Part shown: positions 25,692 through 33,988 of the stretch, in pieces | How the letters are laid out: every line of letters begins with the position of its first letter | Position numbering within the stretch: the first letter of the stretch is position 1 | NCBI RefSeq assembly: GCF_036689865.1 | Contig: NZ_JBAHUQ010000003.1 | Span: 124,001 to 188,000, forward strand | Reading direction: 5' to 3' | DNA: 64,000 nucleotides | Origin: Magnetococcus sp. PR-3 | Lineage (GTDB): Bacteria; Pseudomonadota; Magnetococcia; Magnetococcales; Magnetococcaceae | The notes under the pieces: model-generated | Database searches by the model: none | What the model was told of the DNA's origin: nothing | The model's input: the letters and a program-made list of their open reading frames with translations, nothing else | Made by a program: the position numbers and the translations under genes

Positions 25692-27767
25692 CTACGCCTC
25701 ATTTTTCTCCAACACTTTACGGGCAATATGGCTGGGTACTTCCTGGTAGTTTGCCAGACGCATGGTGTAAATACCTCGCCCTGAGGTCATGGCATTCAAG
25801 CTATTGCCATAATCCAGAATCTCAGACATGGGGGTTTCACAATGGATGGTTTGACCATTACCCCGGGGCGTTACACCTGTAATCTTCCCACGGCGGCTGT
25901 TCATATCACCAATCACATCGCCCATGACCTCATCGGGTACAGAGATCTCCATACTCATCAATGGCTCCAACAGAACCGCATTTCCCTCATCCATGGCATG
26001 ACGGAAGGCCACAGAACCTGCGGTCTTAAAGGCGTTATCTGAGGAATCCACAGAGTGGTGGGAGCCATCCACCAAGCGTACCTTAACATCCACCACGGGA
26101 TACCCCCCCACGGTCCCCTTACCCATCGCTTCAACCACACCTTTTTCTACCGATGGGATAAAGTTACGGGGAATAACGCCCCCAACAATTTTATCTTCAA
26201 ATTCAAAGCCGCTCCCCCGCTCAAGGGGTTCTACTTCAATCCAGCAATCACCAAACTGACCACGACCACCACTCTGTTTTTTCAATTTACCCTGTACACG
26301 GCACGCACGGGATAAGGTCTCCCGATAAGCCACCTTGGGGGTTTTAAGTGCCGCTTTACCCCCATATTTGCGCTCCAGACGCTCCAGGGTAATGGTCAGG
26401 TGTGTTTGCCCCATACCTGCCAAAATCATCTCACGGGTATCTTCATCACGATAAAAGCGCAGGGTTGGATCTTCATCACACAGCTTCACAAAACCAGCGG
26501 ACACCTTATCTTCCATCTTGGTGCCAACCTCTACCGCATAGGAGAAGACCGGCTCTTGATACTGCGCGCGGTGGTAATGGATCGGCGCATTGGTATCACA
26601 CAAGGTATCCCCCGTATGGGTGTGGGCCAAACGGGCAATGGCCCCAATTTGACCCGCTTTGAGCACGTTCACCTGGGTCATATCATTACCTTCCAGCAGG
26701 TAGAGATGGCCCCCCTTCTCTTTGACATCACGCGTACCATTGAGGAAGGCGGAGTCTGCCTTAATCTCACCAGAGAAGATGCGTACCACCGATAATTTAC
26801 CGGAAAAAGGATCAATGGCTGTTTTAAACACCACGGCTGAGAAAGGATCTTCCGAGCTGGGTGTACGGGCAATTTCCTGCTCCCGGTTATCGGGATTCAC
26901 CCCAATCAACGGTTTGATTGAGGCTTTATCCACCGGGCTGGGCAGGTAACGGCTGATACCGTTGGCCAAGGCACGCACACCAATATTGGCACCGCCAGAA
27001 CCACAGAAGATCGGTAACAGACGACGGGTTAAGACCGCCTCTTTTAGGCCATGATGCAGTTGCTCTTCGGTGGGGGGCGTTTCATTTTCCAGATAGGCTT
27101 CCAGCAAATCGTCATCGGTCTCAATGATTTTTTCAATCAACTGGGTCCGGTAGTATTCCACATCATCTTTAACCGAATCGGGCATGTCGATCTGAGTGAA
27201 CTGACCATCCTTGGCGGACCAAGCCGTCATGGGAATAAGATCAACAATGCCTTCAAACGCTTCACCCTGACCAATGGGTACGGTAACCGGAAGGGTGGTC
27301 ACCTCTAGATCCTGTTCAATCTCACCCAAAACACGGATAAAGTCTGCACGGGGTTTATCCATCTTATTGACGAAACCCACCGCGGGAACCTGGGCATCCT
27401 GGATCATGTTCCAAAAACGGGTATTTTCTGTCTTAACCCCTGAAGCGCCGGAATAGACCAGCACCGCCCCCCCAACCACGTTGAGTACAGCACGGGTATG
27501 TTCAATAAAATCGATGTATCCAGGGGTATCGATCAGGTTAACATCCACCCCTTTCCACTCAAAATGACCGATCTGTGGTGAGATGGTCAGACCCCGCTCC
27601 AACTCTTCGGGCTCGGAACGCAGGACTGTGTTGCCCCCCTCCACGGTGCCACGTTTTGAAATCACACCCGCATTGAAGAACAGGGTCTCTGCCAGGGTGG
27701 TTGAACCACCGCCGCCATGAGCCAACAGCGCTACGTTGCGAATTCGGGTGATTTGGGTATCGGTCAT
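25692..27767 (-). CDS. Elongation factor G-like protein with altered G1 (P-loop) motif
   Basis: 691-residue five-domain EF-G paralogue. G1 reads AHGGGGSTTL: Ser22 stands where GTPases have the P-loop lysine (GxxxxGK). The other G motifs are recognisable: ERGLTIS, DTPGYIDF (Tyr replaces the catalytic His of DTPGH, common in EF-G-like factors), VNKMD and CGSGG near the SAL-type motif. Domains II-V follow, with GRGQFGDCWIEVEPL and GGVIPRNFIPSVEKG in domain IV and RRGKITGVTPRGNGQTI in domain V. GGAGAA precedes the ATG. No str-operon genes (rpsL, rpsG, tuf) are adjacent, so this is not the main fusA. The role is unknown; GTP hydrolysis may be weak or absent. Confidence 0.9.
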   Translation of the reverse strand: MTDTQITRIRNVALLAHGGGGSTTLAETLFFNAGVISKRGTVEGGNTVLRSEPEELERGLTISPQIGHFEWKGVDVNLIDTPGYIDFIEHTRAVLNVVGGAVLVYSGASGVKTENTRFWNMIQDAQVPAVGFVNKMDKPRADFIRVLGEIEQDLEVTTLPVTVPIGQGEAFEGIVDLIPMTAWSAKDGQFTQIDMPDSVKDDVEYYRTQLIEKIIETDDDLLEAYLENETPPTEEQLHHGLKEAVLTRRLLPIFCGSGGANIGVRALANGISRYLPSPVDKASIKPLIGVNPDNREQEIARTPSSEDPFSAVVFKTAIDPFSGKLSVVRIFSGEIKADSAFLNGTRDVKEKGGHLYLLEGNDMTQVNVLKAGQIGAIARLAHTHTGDTLCDTNAPIHYHRAQYQEPVFSYAVEVGTKMEDKVSAGFVKLCDEDPTLRFYRDEDTREMILAGMGQTHLTITLERLERKYGGKAALKTPKVAYRETLSRACRVQGKLKKQSGGRGQFGDCWIEVEPLERGSGFEFEDKIVGGVIPRNFIPSVEKGVVEAMGKGTVGGYPVVDVKVRLVDGSHHSVDSSDNAFKTAGSVAFRHAMDEGNAVLLEPLMSMEISVPDEVMGDVIGDMNSRRGKITGVTPRGNGQTIHCETPMSEILDYGNSLNAMTSGRGIYTMRLANYQEVPSHIARKVLEKNEA

Positions 27768-28172
27768 GCCCTATTCTCCTTCAACGTCAAAAATGTGATC
27801 AATCACGCTTATATGTGTTCATCATTCACCCATCCGTGCGGATCAGCATGCAGGGGAATGCGCACGGTTTTTCAGGTCTTGAAAAACCACGTTATCATAT
27901 TGTGGAAAGTGTGCAATAGAGATCAGACAGAACGAGACAAGTTTCTGAAAAAAGACAAAAAAAAGGCCGGGCTTAGGTATAGACCGGCTCTTGGGGTCGC
28001 CCTTCGATAATGGCAGGCACCCGCCTATTTGTCGCACATATTGAAGTGAGCCATCAAAAACATCTCACACCCCATATTCTACATCTGTAAAAATGTTGGG
28101 GCAATGGTTTGTCATCGGCAATCGGTTGGAAAAAAAGGGGGCGCTGAACAGGGATAGACCCCAAGCGATCAC

Positions 28173-28200
28173 CCTTGGCTGCAAGATCTTTCAGCCAAGG
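28173..28200. repeat. 9-bp inverted repeat with 10-nt loop
   Basis: The arms CCTTGGCTG (28173-28181) and CAGCCAAGG (28192-28200) are perfect complements; the loop contains the palindrome AAGATCTT. There is no T-tract. The function is unknown. Confidence 0.6.
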
Positions 28201-28324
28201 CACGGCATCAAAGTTGCATCTGAAAGGCGACTATGATGTTATGGCCTCCGCGTTATGCCATCACATGACTCTTATCACTCCACAGGAAAGGGAACGGATT
28301 CCGCCTAACCCAGACTCAAGGATC

Positions 28325-28343
28325 TGAAAAGATTATCTTTTCA
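28325..28343. promoter_or_regulatory. Operator-like palindrome upstream of the glycosyltransferase pair
   Basis: TGAAAAGAT, one central T, ATCTTTTCA: a perfect 9-1-9 palindrome centred about 109 bp before the STELLO-type gene. Its size and symmetry suit a dimeric repressor site. The binding protein is unknown. Confidence 0.45.
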
Positions 28344-28442
28344 AATGGCTGTGCGTCACTTCATCACCGCCATGGATGGATCCCAAACCAGGGGCGAAAC
28401 CTGCGGGTTTTTGTCGGAATCTTCGTTGATCTTACATCGATT

Positions 28443-29465
28443 ATGAAAACCACACTCGTTGTTACCTCTATCAATGCCCCAAACCCGGTTATGCAAGCCT
28501 TAGCTAAAGGCTGTGCAGATGCAGGATATGATTTTATCCTTGCAGGTGACAGCAAGTCTCCCAGTTCGTTTGCCTTGGATGGGTGTGATTTCCTAAGCTT
28601 GGAACAACAACGTGCCAGCCGTTTTCGGTTGGGTCAATCCTGCCCCACCAAGCACTATGCCCGTAAGAATATTGCCTATCTCAAGGCCATCGCCCAAGGT
28701 ACAGAACGTATTTTGGAAACCGATGATGACAACTGGCCTAGGGCTGAGTTTTTTGCCGACCGCAATCGGCAGGTACAAGCCCCCACCGTGGATCAGCCTG
28801 GCTGGCTGAATGTCTACGGTCTGTTCCTGCAAGCCGATGATACGCAAATTCCACTCTGGCCCCGGGGTCTGCCCCTGGATACGGTACGCAATCCCCTGCC
28901 CGAACTGGGGCAAACCCTCTCGGCTGATTGCCCCATTCAGCAAGGTTTGGCGGATGATAATCCCGACGTGGATGCCATTTATCGCTTAACACTACCCCTG
29001 CCCCGTGTGTTTGAACCCAACCGGCAGGTGGTGTTGAATGATGGGGTCTGGTGCCCCTTTAACAGCCAAAATACCCTCTGGTGGCGGGATGCTTTTCCAC
29101 TGCTTTATCTTCCCGCAACCTGCTCATTCCGCATGACCGATATCTGGCGTAGTTTTGTAGCCCAACGGTTGGCCTGGAGCTGTGGTTGGAAAGTGCTGTT
29201 TTTCAGCCCCACCGTCTGGCAGGAACGTAATGAGCATGATCTGAATCGGGACTTCCGGGATGAAGTACCGGGTTATCTGCACAATGCTGACATTGCCGCC
29301 GGTCTGGCAAAGCTGGATCTCCCCCCCGGTACAGCCAACCTAACCGCCAACCTACGCACCTGTTACCAATGGTTGGTTGAGCAACAGCTGATGGAGCCGC
29401 TTGAACTGACGCTGGTGGAAGATTGGATCTCTGATCTGGCTGATTGTGGTTGGAAAGCACCATGA
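28443..29465 (+). CDS. STELLO/DUF288-type glycosyltransferase-like protein
   Basis: 340 residues. Starts KTTLVVTSINAPNP, typical of DUF288 (STELLO) proteins, followed by FILAGDSKSP, the long CPTKHYARKNIAYLKAI segment and the acidic ETDDDNWP motif (Glu92-Asn97), which is the DxD-like site of this family. Eukaryotic STELLO proteins are Golgi proteins linked to cellulose synthesis; bacterial members are little studied and tend to lie in polysaccharide loci. The stop codon overlaps the next ATG (ATGA at 29462-29465), so it is translationally coupled to the GT2 gene. The substrate is unknown. Confidence 0.75.
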   Translation: MKTTLVVTSINAPNPVMQALAKGCADAGYDFILAGDSKSPSSFALDGCDFLSLEQQRASRFRLGQSCPTKHYARKNIAYLKAIAQGTERILETDDDNWPRAEFFADRNRQVQAPTVDQPGWLNVYGLFLQADDTQIPLWPRGLPLDTVRNPLPELGQTLSADCPIQQGLADDNPDVDAIYRLTLPLPRVFEPNRQVVLNDGVWCPFNSQNTLWWRDAFPLLYLPATCSFRMTDIWRSFVAQRLAWSCGWKVLFFSPTVWQERNEHDLNRDFRDEVPGYLHNADIAAGLAKLDLPPGTANLTANLRTCYQWLVEQQLMEPLELTLVEDWISDLADCGWKAP

Positions 29466-30166
29466 GTGATACACCCACCATCACCCTGTGCCTGCTAACC
29501 TTTAATGAGTTAGAGGGGTGCCGTCACGATCTACCCAACCTGCCTCTGGACCAATTTGATGCGGTCTATGCCCTGGATGGGGGGTCTCATGATGGGACCG
29601 ATACTTTTTTGCGGGAACAGGGCATAACGGTCCACACCCAACAGACTCCGGGCTACAATGCGGCCTATCTGGAGGCTTTTGAACACTGTCAGACCGATGT
29701 GTTGGTACTGTTTCACCCCAAGGGCAGCATTGATCCCTTGGCCGTTTTACAGTTTAAACCTCTGTTTGAAGCGGGTCATGATCTGGTGGTGGCCAGCCGT
29801 CTAGGGTCTGGTGCCCACAATGAAGAAGATGACCAACTGTTAAAACCTCGAAAATGGTTTGTACAGGGTATCTCTATGCTCGCCGCGCTCATCTGGCGCC
29901 GGGACAGAGGCGCCCATGTGTGGGATGTACTACACGGTTTGCGTGGTATGCGGGTCGCTGCCTTTAAAGCCATTGCACCACGGGACTATGGGCTCTCCAT
30001 TGATCTGGAGATGGTTGTACGCAGTTACCGCTTAAAGCTCAAACGGGCTGAGTTCCCAGTACATGAACGGGCACGACTGGCAGGACAGACCCACTTTAAA
30101 GCGCTACCAACCGGTTGGAAGCTTTTAAAATATATGGCCAGTGAGCTGGTTCGCCCAAAGACATAA
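29462..30166 (+). CDS. GT2-family glycosyltransferase
   Basis: 234 residues with a GT-A fold: ITLCLLTFNELEGC at the N-terminus, then YALDGGSHDGTDTFL (nucleotide-sugar site), LVVASRLGSGAHNEEDDQLLKPR and a short C-terminus. It resembles dolichol-phosphate-mannose-synthase-like GT2 enzymes but has no C-terminal membrane helices. The ATG overlaps the stop of the STELLO-type gene by 4 bp, so the two proteins are expected in fixed ratio and one pathway. Convergent with a membrane protein gene whose stop lies 8 bp away. Confidence 0.85.
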   Translation: MSDTPTITLCLLTFNELEGCRHDLPNLPLDQFDAVYALDGGSHDGTDTFLREQGITVHTQQTPGYNAAYLEAFEHCQTDVLVLFHPKGSIDPLAVLQFKPLFEAGHDLVVASRLGSGAHNEEDDQLLKPRKWFVQGISMLAALIWRRDRGAHVWDVLHGLRGMRVAAFKAIAPRDYGLSIDLEMVVRSYRLKLKRAEFPVHERARLAGQTHFKALPTGWKLLKYMASELVRPKT

Positions 30167-30174
30167 AGGCAGAC

Positions 30175-31596
30175 CTATCCATCTGCCGAGATCTTTTTTG
30201 CACCCCACATACGCCACACATCTTCCAGCTTAAGAAAAGCCAACAGGGCCAACAGGCCGGGTAGGAAAGCGGCCGAGTTGTAGAGATAGCGCTCAATGGG
30301 GGGGGCGCTGAGAATGATCAACAGGGTGGACATACCCAGATACAGCATGCTCAAGGTAAAGATCACCGAGCTTTCCCATACCGCCTGTGTCGAGCGTACC
30401 GGGGGTATACGGTTGTATTGTCTCACCCATATGGCACGACCAGCGTGGTATACCATGGCCGCCAAAAGCCACATAAGGGCGGTTACCTGCATATTAAAGT
30501 CCCGTCGCAACAACACCCCTAATGCATCACCAGAAGCTGCCATCAACCATTTGGTATAGAGTGAAAAACGTAGTTTAAAGACCTCAATGGCCAGTTTTTG
30601 CATGGCCCGATCCATTTTCACCCAATTACCATTGTTCATGCGCAACGCATGCTGCATCACACCACTGTTAAAATTGTTCCAGTCATATTGACGATACCAC
30701 TCGCCATAGCGGATCCAACCCAGGGTGCTGAACGGTACCTCATATTGGGTTTTTTTACGATTATCCACCAACGTCTGTGCCAGGGGTTGCACCTCTTCAC
30801 TCAGCTGAGGCACCAGATCCTGGGTAATCAGTGACCCCGCAATACCCATCAGGGGTATCCCGGTGGCCGAGACCAGACCAAAATGTCCCACCACCAGCAA
30901 ACGTAGGGTAAAAAAGCCCAACAAGGGTATAAAGCCTGTTGCCGTTAAACGGCCCATCACAGGCCAAAAACCCGGAGCTGTCTCACTACGCTGCCGACCA
31001 TAGCGGATGAGATATAGCAAACCCCCGATCAAAACCAGAGCTGGAACCAGAACCTGATTGGCCGGCCTGACTTGAAAGGCCACAAACACCATGATACCCA
31101 ACCCCACCCAGTAGAGGCGGCGTTTGGGATGGGCCAAGGCCAGTAAGAGCAGACCCATGACCCACACCACCAGGCTCAAACCCAGGGCATCGGTTAACAG
31201 GGCATGGGTGAAGTAGCGGATCATATTGGCAAACAGCACCGGCAGGGTCACCACAAAAGCTGACCAGGGGCGTAAGCCATAACTTTTTAGGCCATACCAA
31301 AACAGCACGGTTGCCATGACGTGGAGGATGGCATGTAGCAGTGGCATGGCATCATAAGTGCCGGTCACACCCTTGAGCAGATAGGCTAGGATGGGATACC
31401 CCATGGTGCGGGAGTGAGCCAGTACCTCCGCAAAGGATTGTTGCCCAAAAACCAAATAGCTATCGGTATCTGGGTAGGTTTTAAGCTGCCAACTCTCCAG
31501 GCTAAAACCGATATAGACCACACCTAACACCAACAGTATCACTGCAGGTAGCCAGCGGGATGAAGAAGAGGGTGCGGTGGAAGCATCCATGCCCAT
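30175..31596 (-). CDS. Polytopic membrane protein, GT-C glycosyltransferase-like
   Basis: 473 residues with roughly ten hydrophobic segments starting at about residue 17, and an extracytoplasmic-type loop after helix 1 containing the YPDTDSYL acidic motif, as in ArnT/PMT-like (GT-C) lipid-linked sugar transferases. This is a resemblance of layout, not a firm family assignment. The start at 31596 is preceded by GGAAAG; an in-frame ATG at 31653 would add 19 charged residues. It is convergent with the STELLO/GT2 pair and probably part of the same surface-glycan function. Confidence 0.65.
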   Translation of the reverse strand: MGMDASTAPSSSSRWLPAVILLVLGVVYIGFSLESWQLKTYPDTDSYLVFGQQSFAEVLAHSRTMGYPILAYLLKGVTGTYDAMPLLHAILHVMATVLFWYGLKSYGLRPWSAFVVTLPVLFANMIRYFTHALLTDALGLSLVVWVMGLLLLALAHPKRRLYWVGLGIMVFVAFQVRPANQVLVPALVLIGGLLYLIRYGRQRSETAPGFWPVMGRLTATGFIPLLGFFTLRLLVVGHFGLVSATGIPLMGIAGSLITQDLVPQLSEEVQPLAQTLVDNRKKTQYEVPFSTLGWIRYGEWYRQYDWNNFNSGVMQHALRMNNGNWVKMDRAMQKLAIEVFKLRFSLYTKWLMAASGDALGVLLRRDFNMQVTALMWLLAAMVYHAGRAIWVRQYNRIPPVRSTQAVWESSVIFTLSMLYLGMSTLLIILSAPPIERYLYNSAAFLPGLLALLAFLKLEDVWRMWGAKKISADG

Positions 31597-31732
31597 TATA
31601 CTTTCCGTTTTTAGAGACAAAGCCCGGCCCAGACAAAAGGGAAACCGGGGCATAATTTATCGGGTTGTTGCCAGTGTGTCACCCCAACACGAAAGAGGGT
31701 TGGGGGGTTCATGGTCAAGGCATCCGTAAACG

Positions 31733-32335
31733 CTAGGGTGTTATGCCCACGGCCGCACGAATACGTGCCCGATGCAGGGTTAACCATTGCAGGGCCAAAA
31801 TCGCTGGTCCACCATCCATACGCCCATCTGCCACCATCTCCAGTGCCTCAGCATAAGATAAACGGACCCGTTCTATATCCTCTTGCTCTTGAATCAACCC
31901 CCCACCTTCCGAGATCGGGTTGTGGATATCAATGGTCATCATATAGAGATAGATACGCTCACTGACAAAGCCAGGATTAACCAAAAAATTCATCACTGTT
32001 TCTGTATGAATGGCCGCATAGCCTGTCTCCTCCAACAGTTCACGGCGGGCGGTCTGCTCAGGGTCATGCTCCTGGTCACACAGGCCTGCGGGAAATTCCA
32101 AGGTCCAACCCCGCTGCGCATTCTCCATATAGGCACCAATCCGAAATTGCCGGACCAACACCAGCTCATCCTGCACAGGGTCGTAGGGAATCACCACCGC
32201 GGCAGGGGGACGATGCACACACTCTAAAGGGTGCGGACCACTGGCACGGCCATCACGACGCGTATAATCCACAACCACACGTACAACCTTTAGAAAGCCA
32301 GAGCTAAGGGCTTCCAATTTTAACCGTTTGACCAT
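31733..32335 (-). CDS. Nudix hydrolase, ADP-ribose pyrophosphatase-like
   Basis: 200 residues. Nudix box GLCDQEHDPEQTARRELLEE with catalytic REL-x-EE intact; the first Glu of the consensus (position 7) is His, with a Glu one residue earlier. The upstream FPAG and RQFRIGAYM and the downstream NFLVNPGFVSERIYLY fit the ADP-sugar pyrophosphatase (NudF/YffH) branch, which hydrolyses ADP-ribose or sugar nucleotides to phosphosugar and AMP. ATG 32335 is chosen over 32431, which would run across the pyrR start. It diverges from pyrR with only 70 bp between starts. Confidence 0.87.
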   Translation of the reverse strand: MVKRLKLEALSSGFLKVVRVVVDYTRRDGRASGPHPLECVHRPPAAVVIPYDPVQDELVLVRQFRIGAYMENAQRGWTLEFPAGLCDQEHDPEQTARRELLEETGYAAIHTETVMNFLVNPGFVSERIYLYMMTIDIHNPISEGGGLIQEQEDIERVRLSYAEALEMVADGRMDGGPAILALQWLTLHRARIRAAVGITP

Positions 32336-32405
32336 TTGCTTTTTACCCTTGTTTATGCCCGCATTTTCATTGCAATGCAAAATCCTCTGGGCCACAATAC
32401 CGCCC

Positions 32406-32954
32406 ATGAACGGCACTCTTGAAAATACCATTATGACATCGGATCAGATCCAGCAAGCCATTGCAGACCTTGCGGAGACCATCCTCCCATCCATCAGCAA
32501 CCCAACGCAATGGTGCGTGGTCGGTATTCGCCGTGGCGGAGCGGTCATCGCCCAACAGTTGCGGGATCACTTGAGTCAAGCCCTCAAAGTTGATCTACCT
32601 ATTGGGTTTCTGGATATCACCTTTTACCGTGATGATCTGAGTACCATTGGTCCCCACCCAACCGTGGGTAGCACCGATCTGGGTATGTTGGATGTTGAAC
32701 ATGCACAGGTAATTTTGGTGGATGACGTGCTCTATTCTGGTCGTACGGTACGGGCCGGTATGGATGCCCTGTTTGAGTTTGGTCGGCCCGATATGGTGAA
32801 ACTGGCTGTGTTGGTTGATCGGGGCCATCGGCAACTCCCCGTTCAGCCCGATTTTTGTGCCAAACAGATGCCAACGGATCTACGGGATAATCTAAAAATG
32901 ATTACCCATGAGGATCAGAGTTTGACGCTGGTTCACACCCGCGCCTCATCCTAG
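32406..32954 (+). CDS. pyrR: PyrR: bifunctional pyr operon regulator / uracil phosphoribosyltransferase
   Basis: 182 residues. PRPP-binding motif VILVDDVLYSGRTVRAG, N-terminal VVGIRRGGAVIAQQL, and the PyrR-type LPIGFLDITFYRDDLS stretch that separates it from Upp and other PRTases. In Gram-positives PyrR senses UMP and attenuates pyr mRNA; in many Gram-negatives it may act only as enzyme or by other means. No PyrR-binding leader hairpin was recognised. It is the first gene before pyrB (44 bp) and pyrC. ATG 32433 is an alternative start. Confidence 0.93.
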   Translation: MNGTLENTIMTSDQIQQAIADLAETILPSISNPTQWCVVGIRRGGAVIAQQLRDHLSQALKVDLPIGFLDITFYRDDLSTIGPHPTVGSTDLGMLDVEHAQVILVDDVLYSGRTVRAGMDALFEFGRPDMVKLAVLVDRGHRQLPVQPDFCAKQMPTDLRDNLKMITHEDQSLTLVHTRASS

Positions 32955-32998
32955 AAAACCTGTGGGCAGATTGCCCATCATGATCTTAAGGAGTGACG

Positions 32999-33988
32999 AT
33001 GGACCCGGAACAGAATGCCTGGACCCGCCGCCACCTGCTTGGAATGGATGGCTTGGCCCGTCATGAGATCGGCGCCATTTTAGATTCTGCCCAAGCGTTT
33101 CGCGATGTAAACTACCGCGAAGTCAAGAAGGTCCCCACCCTACGTGGCAAGACCGTTATCAATCTTTTCTACGAAAACTCCACCCGTACCCGTACCTCCT
33201 TTGAGTTGGCTGGCAAACGCATGAGCGCGGATGTGATTAACATCTCAGCCTCCAGCAGCTCTGCGGCCAAAGGGGAGACCCTGCTGGATACCATGGCAAC
33301 CCTACAGGCCATGCGCCCCGATGTGGTGGTCTTACGCCATGGCGATTCCGGTGCCCCGCACTTTTTGACCCGCCATTTGGATGCCGGCATTGTCAACGCG
33401 GGGGATGGTCAACATGAACACCCCACTCAGTCACTGTTGGATCTACTGACCATTCAGGATCACCTGGAAGAGATGGGTAAAACCAACTTTGAAGGGATGA
33501 ATGTGGCCATTTGTGGTGATGTGCTACACAGCCGGGTGGCCCGCTCCAACGCGTTTGCACTGCGTACGCTCGGTGCCAATGTACGTTTTGTTGGCCCCCC
33601 TACCCTTATGCCTTCCCAAGCAGAAAAAGTGTTTGATATTAAGGTTCACCACAATATGGAAGAGGGCTTGGAAGAGGTGGATGTCATTATCATGTTGCGT
33701 CTGCAACTGGAGCGTATGACCGCAGCCTATCTACCCAGTGTCCGGGAATATTTTGAATATTGGGGTCTGACCCGTGAACGGCTGGAGTTAACACAGCCCC
33801 ACGCACTGGTTATGCACCCTGGCCCCATCAACCGTGGGGTAGAGATTGCATCTGATGTCGCCGACAACCCCAACCGCTCGGTTATTTTGGAGCAGGTGGC
33901 CAATGGCTTGGCGGTACGTATGGCGGTGCTCTATCACCTCTGTACCGGTGCAGCCCGTAACGCGGCTCAGTTAGGGGAGTCAGCATGA
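32999..33988 (+). CDS. pyrB: Aspartate carbamoyltransferase catalytic subunit
   Basis: Condenses carbamoyl phosphate with aspartate in pyrimidine synthesis. 329 residues. Carbamoyl-phosphate site FYENSTRTRTSFELAGKR, the SSSAAKGETLLDT loop, HPTQSLLDLLTI, and MHPGPINRGVEI near the C-terminus. No pyrI regulatory-chain gene follows; pyrC overlaps its stop by 4 bp. AAGGAG (32988-32993) is correctly placed for ATG 32999. The pyrR-pyrB-pyrC order resembles Pseudomonas-type class A ATCase loci, where PyrB associates with a PyrC-like protein. Confidence 0.97.
   Translation: MDPEQNAWTRRHLLGMDGLARHEIGAILDSAQAFRDVNYREVKKVPTLRGKTVINLFYENSTRTRTSFELAGKRMSADVINISASSSSAAKGETLLDTMATLQAMRPDVVVLRHGDSGAPHFLTRHLDAGIVNAGDGQHEHPTQSLLDLLTIQDHLEEMGKTNFEGMNVAICGDVLHSRVARSNAFALRTLGANVRFVGPPTLMPSQAEKVFDIKVHHNMEEGLEEVDVIIMLRLQLERMTAAYLPSVREYFEYWGLTRERLELTQPHALVMHPGPINRGVEIASDVADNPNRSVILEQVANGLAVRMAVLYHLCTGAARNAAQLGESA

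Larger units (their letters stand above)
27768..28442. other. Long non-coding interval between the EF-G-like gene and glycosyltransferases
   Basis: About 675 bp separating divergent genes. No credible coding region or tRNA is seen. It holds two clear inverted repeats (28173-28200 and 28325-28343) that may be regulatory. Confidence 0.55.

Noticed and set aside
25692-27767. Main elongation factor G (fusA)
   Set aside because: The G1 lysine is missing, DTPGH is DTPGY, and there are no str-operon neighbours; it is an EF-G-like paralogue.
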